From contig CAITEC010000059.1 of the NCBI GenBank assembly GCA_903891325.1, positions 1-36,618 of the forward strand: 36,618 nucleotides of DNA, read 5' to 3'. Shown here piece after piece: positions 15,535-23,494 of the stretch. Below the pieces are notes generated by a model. The model saw only the letters and a program-made list of their open reading frames with translations. It did no database searches and had not been told where the DNA came from. Position numbers and translations under genes: made by a program. Numbering within the stretch: position 1 is the stretch's first letter; each line of letters begins with the position of its first letter. Origin of the DNA: an uncultured Opitutaceae bacterium (GTDB lineage: Bacteria; Verrucomicrobiota; Verrucomicrobiia; Opitutales; Opitutaceae).

Positions 15535-16383
15535 ATGCCCGCCAACCGCTTCAACGGTCACACCGACCACGGGATCGGGATCGGCCTCCGGGTGCCGCAC
15601 TACGCGCATATCCTGGAGAAGAAGCCGGTGGTCGGGTGGTTTGAGATCATCTCCGAGAACTTCATGGTGGACGGGGGCCGCCCCCTGGAGATCCTCGACC
15701 GGATCCTCGAGCAGTACCACGTCGTCCAGCACGGCGTCTCGATGTACTTCGGATCAGCGGACAAGCCCGACCGGGCGCACCTGAGGAAGCTGAAGGAGCT
15801 CGTCCGGAGGACGCACACTCCCTGGATCTCCGACCATCTTTGCTGGGGCAGCGTGGACGGCACCTACTCCCACGACCTGCTCCCGATGCCCTACACCTTC
15901 GCGGCCGCGCGGCGGACCGCCGAGAAGATCCGGCAGGTCCGCGATTACCTCGGGATCCCCGTCTGCGTTGAGAACGTGAGCAGCTACGCGGAGTTTCACG
16001 CCTCCGAGATGACCGAGTGGGAATTCCTTTCGGAGGTGGTCGAAGGGGCCGACTGCGGCATCCTTCTCGACGTAAACAATATCTACGTCTCGTCGAAGAA
16101 CCACGGTTTCAATCCCTACGACTACCTCAACGGGGTCCCGGCGGAGCGCGTCGGGCAGATCCACATCGCCGGCCACACCAAATTTGAGAAGTACATCCTG
16201 GATACGCACGACCACCCGGTCCTGGACCCGGTGTGGAGGCTGTACGACCATGCCACCCGACGGTGCGGGGTCACGGCCACGCTGCTCGAGTGGGACGACC
16301 GGATTCCCTCCTTCGACGAGGTCCACGCCGAGGCGCTGAAGGCGGGGAAGTTCATCGCGGCGGCGCGGAAGGCATCCCGATGA
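15535..16383 (+). CDS. MNIO (DUF692) bufferin maturase, BufB-like
   Basis: 282 aa TIM-barrel enzyme of the multinuclear non-heme iron-dependent oxidative family (DUF692). Family members oxidatively modify Cys residues of a peptide precursor, for instance to thiooxazole-type rings in bufferins. Probable iron-site and family motifs are GIGLR (16-19), SENF with Glu41, QHGVSM with His66, SDHLCW with Asp100 and His101, VENVSSY with Glu146, LLDVNN with Asp179, HIAGH with His210 and His214, DTHDHP (223-228), and LLEWD with Glu252. There is no signal peptide, so it acts in the cytoplasm before export. The ATG directly follows the T-tract of the terminator; the next in-frame ATG is far inside the barrel, so this start is the only reasonable one. 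Its stop overlaps the next start by 4 bp. Confidence 0.93.
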   Translation: MPANRFNGHTDHGIGIGLRVPHYAHILEKKPVVGWFEIISENFMVDGGRPLEILDRILEQYHVVQHGVSMYFGSADKPDRAHLRKLKELVRRTHTPWISDHLCWGSVDGTYSHDLLPMPYTFAAARRTAEKIRQVRDYLGIPVCVENVSSYAEFHASEMTEWEFLSEVVEGADCGILLDVNNIYVSSKNHGFNPYDYLNGVPAERVGQIHIAGHTKFEKYILDTHDHPVLDPVWRLYDHATRRCGVTATLLEWDDRIPSFDEVHAEALKAGKFIAAARKASR

Positions 16384-17303
16384 AGACCGCCCGCGCCCAG
16401 GCGAGCGCCGTGCGCCGCCCATCCCGCGTGGGGTCCACCGCCGAGCTGCGCGCATTCCAGCGGACCATGCTCCGGGCGCTCATCCAGCCGCTCGGCCCGG
16501 ACGACGGACCGCAGGAGAGGGGGGTCGACGGGCGCCCGATGGCCGAGGTCGCCGCCTCGTTCATCAAGCCGAACGCGCGCCTGGATTCGCTTGAGCGGCT
16601 GGAGATCTACCACCGGATGTACTGGTGGCGCCTGATCGACTGCGTGGTCGAGGACTGCCCCGGGCTGGCCGCTCTCCTCGGCAACGACGCCCTCGACCGG
16701 CTGGTCCGCGCCTACCTGGCAAAGTATCCGTCGCGCTCCTTCACCCTCCGCAATCTCTGCTCGCGGCTGCCGCGGTTCATCGCCGAGGAACCGCGCTGGA
16801 CCGCCCCCCGCAGCGCGCCTGCGCTCGATGTCGCCCGGTTCGAGTGGGCGCAGACGGTGGCCTACGACGCCGAGGAGCGCCCCCTTCTCGGGCCCGCGGA
16901 GATCGCGGGGGTCCCGCCGGCGCGGCTCAGGCTCACGCTCCAGCCGCACCTCTCGCTCCTGGCGCTGGGGTGCACCGCCGATGAATTTGTGTACTCCGTG
17001 CGGCGGCGCTCGGCGCTCCGCGCCGAGGCGAGCAACGCGCCCGAGGCCCCCGGCCGCGGAAGGCGGCAAACGCGGCGCCCGCCCGCGCCGGGAAGGAAGC
17101 GCGTCTGCGTGGCAGTCTTCCGCGTGAAGGGCAACCTGCGCCACCTGCGGCTCGAGCCCGCGGCCTTCAGGATCCTCGAGGCGATCCGCGCCGGCCTGCC
17201 CCTCGAGCGTGCAATCGCCGCCGGTGGACGGGTGAAGCCGGGGCAAATTGAGGATTGGTTTGCCATGTGGATGAAGTTGGGGTGGTTTTGCAGGAGCCCC
17301 TGA
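16380..17303 (+). CDS. DUF2063/BufC-like partner protein of the maturase
   Basis: 307 aa, translationally coupled to the MNIO gene (ATGA overlap). The N-terminal ~150 residues match the DUF2063 (HvfC/BufC N-terminal) domain: FQRTMLRALI, a disordered gap, RLEIYHRMYWWRLIDCVVEDCPGLAALLG and YPSRSFTLRNL. Family members bind the precursor leader and deliver it to the MNIO enzyme. The C-terminal part, after a Pro/Arg-rich insert (about residues 212-240), looks like the winged RRE-like region of related proteins (LEPAAFRILEAIRAG). Cytoplasmic. The N-terminal ~20 residues are basic and probably unstructured. Confidence 0.9.
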   Translation: MKTARAQASAVRRPSRVGSTAELRAFQRTMLRALIQPLGPDDGPQERGVDGRPMAEVAASFIKPNARLDSLERLEIYHRMYWWRLIDCVVEDCPGLAALLGNDALDRLVRAYLAKYPSRSFTLRNLCSRLPRFIAEEPRWTAPRSAPALDVARFEWAQTVAYDAEERPLLGPAEIAGVPPARLRLTLQPHLSLLALGCTADEFVYSVRRRSALRAEASNAPEAPGRGRRQTRRPPAPGRKRVCVAVFRVKGNLRHLRLEPAAFRILEAIRAGLPLERAIAAGGRVKPGQIEDWFAMWMKLGWFCRSP

Positions 17304-17305
17304 TA

Positions 17306-17343
17306 TATAGGTCCTATAGGACCTATAGGACCTATACTTTTTT
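17306..17343 (+). terminator. Hairpin of 10-bp repeats with T-tract, before doxX
   Basis: Starts 2 bp after the DUF2063 stop. Arms TATAGGTCC (17306-17314) and GGACCTATA (a tandem pair at 17319-17327 and 17328-17336) allow two alternative 9-bp stems. The outer one is followed directly by C and six T (17338-17343). The core is a 9-10 bp tandem repeat. It could terminate or attenuate transcription into doxX. Confidence 0.6.
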
Positions 17344-17375
17344 GGCCCGAGCCCGCTTTGGATACCGCTTTTGAT

Positions 17376-17846
17376 ATGATCCCCAAACTAAATCACACTC
17401 TCGCCCTCATCGGCGACCGGCTCCAGCCGGTCCTTCTCCTCGGCATCCGCCTCTACTGGGGATACCACTTCGTCCAGACGGGAACCAGCAAGCTGACCAA
17501 CTCGGCCGGATTTGTGGGGCATTTCCAGGACTGGGGGGTGCCGCTGCCGCACCTGAGCGTCATCTTGGCGGGCACCACCGAGACCGTGGGCGGGCTGCTT
17601 CTCCTCCTTGGCCTCCTGTCGCGCATCATCGCTGTGCCGCTCATGTTCACGATGGCGGTCGCCTACCTGACGGCGGAGCGGCAAACGCTCATGACGCTCT
17701 TCAGCAACCCCGACGACTTCGTGAGCGCGACGCCCTTCCTTTTCCTGCTGGCCGCGCTGATTGTCTTTGTCTTCGGCCCGGGCCGCTACTCGGTGGACGC
17801 CCTTCTCGCCCGCAAACGGGCGTCCGGACGGCGCCCCCGCTCGTAA
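17376..17846 (+). CDS. DoxX family membrane protein
   Basis: 156 aa inner-membrane protein with about four helices (LLGIRLYWGYHFVQTGTSKL, VILAGTTETVGGLLLLLGLLSRIIAVPLMFTMAVAYL, PFLFLLAALIVFVFGPGRYSVDALL), matching DoxX. The family motifs (tGxxKL near residue 35, E...GG..L...GL..R in the second helix) are present. DoxX proteins are frequent last members of bufferin operons, where they may help redox or precursor handling; that role is not proven. A TTG at 17358 is possible, but the ATG at 17376 is chosen. The secreted thioredoxin-like gene starts 10 bp after its stop. Confidence 0.88.
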   Translation: MIPKLNHTLALIGDRLQPVLLLGIRLYWGYHFVQTGTSKLTNSAGFVGHFQDWGVPLPHLSVILAGTTETVGGLLLLLGLLSRIIAVPLMFTMAVAYLTAERQTLMTLFSNPDDFVSATPFLFLLAALIVFVFGPGRYSVDALLARKRASGRRPRS

Positions 17847-17856
17847 CAGGGGGCGG

Positions 17857-19632
17857 ATGAACCTCCGCCGCCTCGCCGTCCTCGCGTCCGTTTTCGCCTC
17901 CTGCCTCGCGGCGTCCGGGGCTGAGTCCGTCTCGTGGCAGCCATGGTCCGACGCCGCGTTCGCTCGGGCCCGGGCGGAACACAAGTATGTGCTCCTCGAC
18001 CTCGAGGCGGTGTGGTGCCACTGGTGCCACGTCATGGACGCGACCACCTATCGCGATCCGGCGGTCGCGGCGCTGATCGGCGGCCGTTACGTGGCCATCC
18101 GCGTGGACCAGGACTCCCGGCCCGACCTCGCGAACCGCTATGAGGACTACGGCTGGCCCGCCACCGTGATCTACGGGCCCGACGGCACGGAGATCGTGAA
18201 GAAGCGGGGGTACATTGATCCCCCGGGGATGGCCGGGCTGCTGCGGGCGGTGATCGCCGATCCCTCTCCCGTGGATTACGGCGACAACCCGCCCGAGCCG
18301 CCGGCGGCGGGGCCGTCCGCGCTCGATGCCGGCGGCCGCGCCGCGCTCACCGGGCAGTGGCTCGGGGGCTATGACGCGAGGGCGGGGGGATGGGGCTTCG
18401 TGCACAAGTACCTGGACTGGGACTGCGTTGAGCTCGCAATGCGGGACGCGGCGCTCGGCGACGCGGCCGCGGCCGGCCGGGCCCGCGACACGCTGCGGCT
18501 TGAGCGCAGGCTCCTCGACCCGGTCTTCGGGGGCGTCTACCAGTATTCGGCGGGAGGGGACTGGGATGAGCCCCACTTCGAGAAGATCATGCAGATGCAG
18601 GCGGAGAACCTGCGGATCGCCTCGATGGCCTGGGCGCAATTCGGGGATCCGGATGACCGGAAGACCGCCCGCCTCATCCACGGCTACCTCCGAAAATTTC
18701 TCACCAGCCCGGATGGCGCCTTCTTCACGAGCCAGGACGCCGACCTGGCGTCCGGCGAGCCCGGGGCGGCCTATTATGCCCTCGATGCGGCGGGGAGGTG
18801 GCGCATGGGAGCCCCGCGAATCGACACGCATGTCTACGCCCGCGAGAACGGATGGGCGATAGCGGCGCTCGCGTCCCTTGCCGCGGCCACGGGCGACGCC
18901 GCCGCGCGGGGGGAGGCCGTGGCCGCCGCGCGGTGGATCGTGGCCCATCGGGGGCTGCCGGGCGGCGGATTTCGGCACGATGAGCGGGATCCGGCGGGAC
19001 CCTACCTGGCCGACACGCTGGAGATGGGGAGGGCCTTCCTTGCGCTTCACCAGGTCACGGCGGATCCTTACTGGCTGCGGCTGGCGACGGGCGCGGCCGG
19101 ATTCATCGGCGCGCACTTCAGCCGGCGGGGCGTCCCCGGTTTTGCCACGGCCGACACGACGGGATCAGCGTTTCCCGCACCCCGCCCGGAGTTTGACGAG
19201 AACGTGGCCGTCGCCCGCTTTGCCCGGGCGCTCCTCGAGGAGACGGGCCGGGACGAGTACCGGGTCATGGCCGCAAATGCGCTCCGCTGGCTGGTCGCGC
19301 CGGCTGTGACCGGCAACCGCGGCTTCGCTGTTGCCGGCCTGCTCCTCGCGGAGGACGAGGCGCGGACCGACCCGCTCCACGTCGCGATCATCGGCCGGAA
19401 GGACGACCCGGTGGCGCGCTCTCTCTTCGAGACGGCGCTGCGCGCCCCGACCGGCCACAAGCTGATCGAGTGGTGGGATCCGCGGACGGAGCCGGCCCCG
19501 CGCGGCGAGGACATCTACCCTCGGTTTCCCCGCGCGGCCGCGTTCGTCTGCTCGAACGGGACCTGCTCCTCGCCGATCTTCACAGCCAAGGCGCTGGCGG
19601 CAAGGCTTCGTCCGGCAGCTGCGCCGTACTAG
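17857..19632 (+). CDS. Secreted DUF255 (YyaL/SSP411-like) thioredoxin-fold protein
   Basis: 591 aa. A Sec signal peptide (MNLRRLAVLASVFASCLAASGA) precedes a thioredoxin-like domain with the family motif WCHWCHVM at about residues 53-60 (a CxxC pair), VDQDSRPD and WPATVIYGPDG. The rest is the (alpha/alpha) toroid of DUF255 proteins, with GGVYQYSAGGDWDEPHFEKIMQMQAENL, SQDADLASGEPG and ENVAVARFARALL. Many homologues are cytoplasmic; this one is exported. It is only 10 bp after doxX and so belongs to the bufferin operon, suggesting a disulfide or Cys-handling role for the exported peptide, which is an inference. A Cys pair in CSNGTCSS near the C-terminus is notable. Confidence 0.88.
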   Translation: MNLRRLAVLASVFASCLAASGAESVSWQPWSDAAFARARAEHKYVLLDLEAVWCHWCHVMDATTYRDPAVAALIGGRYVAIRVDQDSRPDLANRYEDYGWPATVIYGPDGTEIVKKRGYIDPPGMAGLLRAVIADPSPVDYGDNPPEPPAAGPSALDAGGRAALTGQWLGGYDARAGGWGFVHKYLDWDCVELAMRDAALGDAAAAGRARDTLRLERRLLDPVFGGVYQYSAGGDWDEPHFEKIMQMQAENLRIASMAWAQFGDPDDRKTARLIHGYLRKFLTSPDGAFFTSQDADLASGEPGAAYYALDAAGRWRMGAPRIDTHVYARENGWAIAALASLAAATGDAAARGEAVAAARWIVAHRGLPGGGFRHDERDPAGPYLADTLEMGRAFLALHQVTADPYWLRLATGAAGFIGAHFSRRGVPGFATADTTGSAFPAPRPEFDENVAVARFARALLEETGRDEYRVMAANALRWLVAPAVTGNRGFAVAGLLLAEDEARTDPLHVAIIGRKDDPVARSLFETALRAPTGHKLIEWWDPRTEPAPRGEDIYPRFPRAAAFVCSNGTCSSPIFTAKALAARLRPAAAPY

Positions 19633-19679
19633 TGCGCTACCGCCGGAGTATTGGCACAGTTTGCGAATTCCACTCCGGA

Positions 19680-19832
19680 TTTGAACAGGAAGGTCGGGAA
19701 GAGCGGAAAGATCGATCCGCAACAATCCAACCACTTCTGAGCCAAGGCGGATCACCTGCATTCCGCTGGTTCCAAAGTTTGGTTTTGGGCGCTTCCTTTC
19801 GGGCCTTTTCGATCTTCCCGGCCTTCCTGTTA
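19680..19832. repeat. MITE-like inverted element, copy 1
   Basis: Fills the 213-bp gap after the DUF255 gene. The left end reads TTGAACAGGAAGGTCGGGAA (19681-19700); the right end, read inverted, begins TTAACAGGAAGGCCGGGAAG (about 19813-19832), so the ends are imperfect inverted repeats. The interior, read on the minus strand, holds AACCAGCGGAATGC, shared with the second copy at 28720-28840. No ORF. Confidence 0.8.
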
Positions 19833-19845
19833 AAAAAGTATTCCT

Positions 19846-20541
19846 CTAGGAATGTGCCATGCCCACCGCCGGGGTCGCCTTGACGACGACGGTGCCGGCG
19901 ATGTGGTCGTGCAGGCAGCGGCGATCGGCCCGGAAGATGTAGAAGATGTCCACGATGAGGAAGACCTGGCCGAGCCAGGGGATCATCCCGATCAGCTCCC
20001 GCAGGAGGCTGCGCAGGAGGAAGGCGTGGACGAAGCCCGCCCGCGACCCGTCGTGAAACCGGACGATCCGGATCCGGGCGAGGCGTTTCCCGACGCTTTG
20101 CCCCAGGGTCGAGAGCAGGACGAGCTGCACGGCGCCAAGGATGATGACGGGCAGGGCGTCGGAGAACAGGTGCTTGTTTCCGCTGAGGTTGAGGATGTCC
20201 GAAAAGGCCAGGGAGTACGAGTTGGAGGATGAAAGCGTCGTCAGGTTCGGCTTCATCAGGGGCATCAGGCAGAAGAGGAAGAGCAACCCGTCGATGATCG
20301 TCGCTCCAAGGCGCGCGAAGCGGCCCGCCAGCGGACGCCCGTCGGTCGCGCCGGCCTCCACGACCGGCGGCTCCTCCCGGCCGGAAAACTCGTCGTACTC
20401 CCGCAGCCGCTTCCACTCGCTGGTGCCGGCCGCCTTCGCCTGCGTGTCGAGGTTGACCCGTCCCGCCGCCATCCATGCCCGCAGCTGCGGCGCGGTCACC
20501 GGACCGTATTCCTTCCCGTCGCCCCCGATGATCGTGTACAT
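19846..20541 (-). CDS. GYF_2 and RDD domain membrane protein
   Basis: 231 aa. The N-terminal ~50 residues form a GYF_2 domain (YTIIGGDGKEYGPVTAPQLRAWMAAGRV...), a peptide-binding module common in such bacterial membrane proteins. The RDD domain follows, with RFARLGATIIDGLLFLFCL, then GQSVGKRLARIRIVRFHDGSRAGF and three to four hydrophobic helices, ending with RRCLHDHIAGTVVV. It is an inner-membrane protein of unknown substrate. The ATG at 20541 is preferred to a TTG at 20547. The stop lies just next to the MITE-like repeat. Confidence 0.88.
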   Translation of the reverse strand: MYTIIGGDGKEYGPVTAPQLRAWMAAGRVNLDTQAKAAGTSEWKRLREYDEFSGREEPPVVEAGATDGRPLAGRFARLGATIIDGLLFLFCLMPLMKPNLTTLSSSNSYSLAFSDILNLSGNKHLFSDALPVIILGAVQLVLLSTLGQSVGKRLARIRIVRFHDGSRAGFVHAFLLRSLLRELIGMIPWLGQVFLIVDIFYIFRADRRCLHDHIAGTVVVKATPAVGMAHS

Positions 20542-20596
20542 GAACAAATGAAAGTCGAAAAAGGACGAAGCTGCTAGATCAATTCAATGCGGCCGC

Positions 20597-21901
20597 TCAG
20601 GGGGCCGTGGGCGGGCGGCCGGCGGCGCGGGCGATGGCGTGGGAGGCCAGGACGCAGTCGAACCGCGCCTGGAGGCGCGCCAGTTCCGCGGCCCTGGCGG
20701 AGCTCTGCGCGTCGAGCAGCTCAAAGTTCGTGACCACCCCGTTGGCGTAGCGGGAGCGCGCGAGGGCCAGCGCTTCCCGTGACTGGGCCACCAGGGTGTC
20801 CGCGTTCGCCAGGCGGGAGCGGGCGGCGTCGAGATCGGTGAAGGAGTCCTCGACGTCGGTCGCGATGACCCGACCGATCTCGTCGGTGCGGGACTCCGCG
20901 GCGCGCCGGTCCGCCTGCGCCTCGATGCGCTGGCCGGCGATCCGATTTCCGGTGAAGAGAGGGACGGAGACGCTCACCCCTGCGGTAAGGTAGCCCTTGT
21001 TCGTGTAGAGCGACGGCAGGTCGCCGTTCTGGACCCCGCCGGCCGCCTGGGCCGCGAGCACGGGCCGGTTCTCGCGGTCGGCGGCGTCGAGCCTTGAGTC
21101 GGCCGCCTTCTCGGAGTCCTGCGCGAGCCGCGCCTCGGGCCGGTTCCTGAGCCCCTCCGCGAGCGCGGCGGGCAGGTCGGGCAGCGGAATCGCGCCGTCA
21201 AGATCCCCGGCCAGGTCGAGCCGGGTTTCCCTGGGCCAGCCCAGGAGCTGCCGCAGCGCGGACTCCTCCCGATGCTGGGCGGCAAGCGTGTCGGTGCGGC
21301 TGTTTTGGGCGGTGGCGAGCCGGACCTGCGTGGTCAGCACGTCGAACTTCGTCGCGGTGCCCCCGGCGAGCTTTTGGCCCGAGACGCGGAGGGCCTCCTG
21401 GAGGGCCAGGATCTCCTCGTCGGCCACGCCGACGGCCTGGCGCAGGAGCAGCACCCGGTACCAGGCCTCGATCACCTGGTAGCCGAGCTGGCTGCGCGCC
21501 TGGTCGAGCGCATCCTTCGCGGAGATCTCCCCCGCCCGGGCGAGCGCCACCAGCGCGTCGGTCCGCCCGAAGTCGGTGAGCAGCTGGCGGAGGTTGAGGG
21601 TGGCATTGTAGCCATTCTGGACGGTCTCGTAGAAGGCGCTCGTGCCGGTGGGGAGCTGGAAGGCGACGTACGGGCGCAGGGACATGTACGTGTAGGCCCC
21701 CTCCGCGGACAGCTGGGGGAGCCGGCCCGCGTTGCTCTGCTCAGTCCGGCCGCGCGCCGCGTCGACGGCCGCCTGGGCCGCGCCGATCGTCGGATAGCGC
21801 GTGAGGACCGTGTCAATGGCCTGGGAAAGCGTGAGCGTGTCGGCCCGGGTGAGGGGAGCGGTGGCGAGTGCCAGGAGGATGAGGAGGGTGCTGCGTTTCA
21901 T
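20597..21901 (-). CDS. TolC family outer-membrane efflux protein
   Basis: 434 aa. A signal peptide MKRSTLLILLALATAPLTRA is followed by two repeats of long coiled helices typical of outer-membrane factors: LTLSQAIDTVLTRYPTIGAAQAAVDAARGR, later RVSGQKLAGGTATKFDVLTTQVRLATAQ and, in the second half, LALARSRYANGVVTNFELLDAQSSARAAELARLQARF. It forms the outer-membrane channel of the tripartite pump with the next two genes. It is the last gene of emrA-emrB-tolC, starting 12 bp after the EmrB stop. Confidence 0.93.
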   Translation of the reverse strand: MKRSTLLILLALATAPLTRADTLTLSQAIDTVLTRYPTIGAAQAAVDAARGRTEQSNAGRLPQLSAEGAYTYMSLRPYVAFQLPTGTSAFYETVQNGYNATLNLRQLLTDFGRTDALVALARAGEISAKDALDQARSQLGYQVIEAWYRVLLLRQAVGVADEEILALQEALRVSGQKLAGGTATKFDVLTTQVRLATAQNSRTDTLAAQHREESALRQLLGWPRETRLDLAGDLDGAIPLPDLPAALAEGLRNRPEARLAQDSEKAADSRLDAADRENRPVLAAQAAGGVQNGDLPSLYTNKGYLTAGVSVSVPLFTGNRIAGQRIEAQADRRAAESRTDEIGRVIATDVEDSFTDLDAARSRLANADTLVAQSREALALARSRYANGVVTNFELLDAQSSARAAELARLQARFDCVLASHAIARAAGRPPTAP

Positions 21902-21913
21902 GGCGGATGGGGG

Positions 21914-23476
21914 TCAGTGGCTCTCAGCGACCGCCTTGATCGCGGCGGGCGCCGCCCTCCGGCGGCCGCCCATCACCAGGATGAGCGGCACGCAGCAGAC
22001 GGCGATGGTTGCGACAAGGCGATAGGCGTCAAGGTAGCTGAGGAGGCTGGCCTGCCGCTGGATCGTCAGCTCCAGCGCGCCGAGCGCCTGGCGGGACGCC
22101 TCCCAGGGCGAGGATCCGTGGGCGAGCATCCCGCGCGTGAACAGCGCGATGCGGGTGGTGGTCGCCGGGTCCCCCGGCGCGAGCCGGGAGACCAGGTCGA
22201 GCCGGTGGGCGGCCACCCGGTGGTCGAGATAGGTGTTGATGAAGGCGATCCCGAAGGCGCCGCCGAGCTGGCGCATCATGTTGTTCAGGGCGATGCCCTG
22301 CGGGATGTCGCGCTGCGGGAGCCCGGAGACGGCGAGCTGGGTGAGGGGCACGGCTATCAGGCTCAGGCCGACCGCCCGCAGGATGACCGGCCAGAAGAAG
22401 TCGTCCGCGCCGGTTTCCAGGTTGAGCCGGCTGAGCAGGTAGGCGAACAGCGCGACGATCACGAACCCGGACATCACCATCAGCTGGAGGGGGAAGCCCT
22501 TCATGATCATCCGGCCGATCATCGGGAGGAAGACGACGGCCACTCCCGCCCCCGGCAGGAAGAGCATGCCGGTCTGCAGGGCGGTGAAGTTGAGGAGCCG
22601 CTGCGCGAAGATCGGGACGATGAAGACCGTCGCGAAGAGGGCGAACCCCATGATGAAGGTCAGGGTGGCCGCGGTGGCCAGGGTCCGGCTGCGGAGCACC
22701 CGAAGGTCGACGACGGGGTGCTTGATCGAGGTCTCCCAGAAAATGAATCCGACCAGGCTCACCGCGGCGGTCACGGCGAGCACGACGATGTAACGGGCCG
22801 AGAACCAGTCCTCGGTCTCGCCGCGCTCCAGGACGGTCTGCAGGGCGCCGAGGCCGGCGACCAGGAGCGTGATACCCATCCAGTCGATGTGCTCGGCGGA
22901 ACGGGCGTGGGCCGGCTCCTTCACGTAGGCGTAGGAGAGCAGCGCCGCGCCGATGCCGATCGGCACGTTGATGTAGAAGATCCAGCGCCACGAGTAAGTG
23001 TCGATGATCCACCCGCCCAGGGTCGGCCCCAGCGTCGGCCCGACGAAGACACCGATGCTGAAGATGGCGGCGGCCAATCCGCGCTGCGCCAGCGAGAACG
23101 TCTCGAAGAGGATCGCCTGCGAGGTCGAGAGCAGCGCGCCGCCGCCGATCCCCTGGACGAAGCGGAAGGCGACGAGCTCCCAGATGGTGTGCGCCTGCCC
23201 GCAGGCGACCGAGGCCGCGGTGAAAAGCAGGATGCTGCTGATGTAGTAGTTTCGCCGGCCGAACCGGGCGGCGAGAAAGCTGGTCATCGGGATGATGATG
23301 ACGTTGCCGATCGCGTAGGCGGTGACGACCCAGGCCGCGTCCTCGAGCGTGGCCCCGAGGTTGCCGCTCATGTCCGACAGGGCGACGTTCACGATCGACG
23401 TGTCGATCAGCTCGATGATCGCCGCGGCGATCACCGTGAAGATGATGATGATCTTCCGCAGGCCGAATTCGGACAT
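21914..23476 (-). CDS. MFS multidrug transporter, DHA2 (EmrB/QacA) family
   Basis: 520 aa inner-membrane proton-drug antiporter with 14 predicted helices. The DHA2 motif region is IELIDTSIVNVALSDMSGNLG, motif A is FLAARFGRRNYY, motif B is RFVQGIGGGALLSTSQAIL, and motif C is IGVFVGPTLGPTLGGWI. It works with the periplasmic adaptor upstream and the TolC channel downstream. Drug specificity cannot be read from the sequence. Confidence 0.93.
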   Translation of the reverse strand: MSEFGLRKIIIIFTVIAAAIIELIDTSIVNVALSDMSGNLGATLEDAAWVVTAYAIGNVIIIPMTSFLAARFGRRNYYISSILLFTAASVACGQAHTIWELVAFRFVQGIGGGALLSTSQAILFETFSLAQRGLAAAIFSIGVFVGPTLGPTLGGWIIDTYSWRWIFYINVPIGIGAALLSYAYVKEPAHARSAEHIDWMGITLLVAGLGALQTVLERGETEDWFSARYIVVLAVTAAVSLVGFIFWETSIKHPVVDLRVLRSRTLATAATLTFIMGFALFATVFIVPIFAQRLLNFTALQTGMLFLPGAGVAVVFLPMIGRMIMKGFPLQLMVMSGFVIVALFAYLLSRLNLETGADDFFWPVILRAVGLSLIAVPLTQLAVSGLPQRDIPQGIALNNMMRQLGGAFGIAFINTYLDHRVAAHRLDLVSRLAPGDPATTTRIALFTRGMLAHGSSPWEASRQALGALELTIQRQASLLSYLDAYRLVATIAVCCVPLILVMGGRRRAAPAAIKAVAESH

Positions 23477-23494
23477 CGGTCGGATGGGCCCGGC

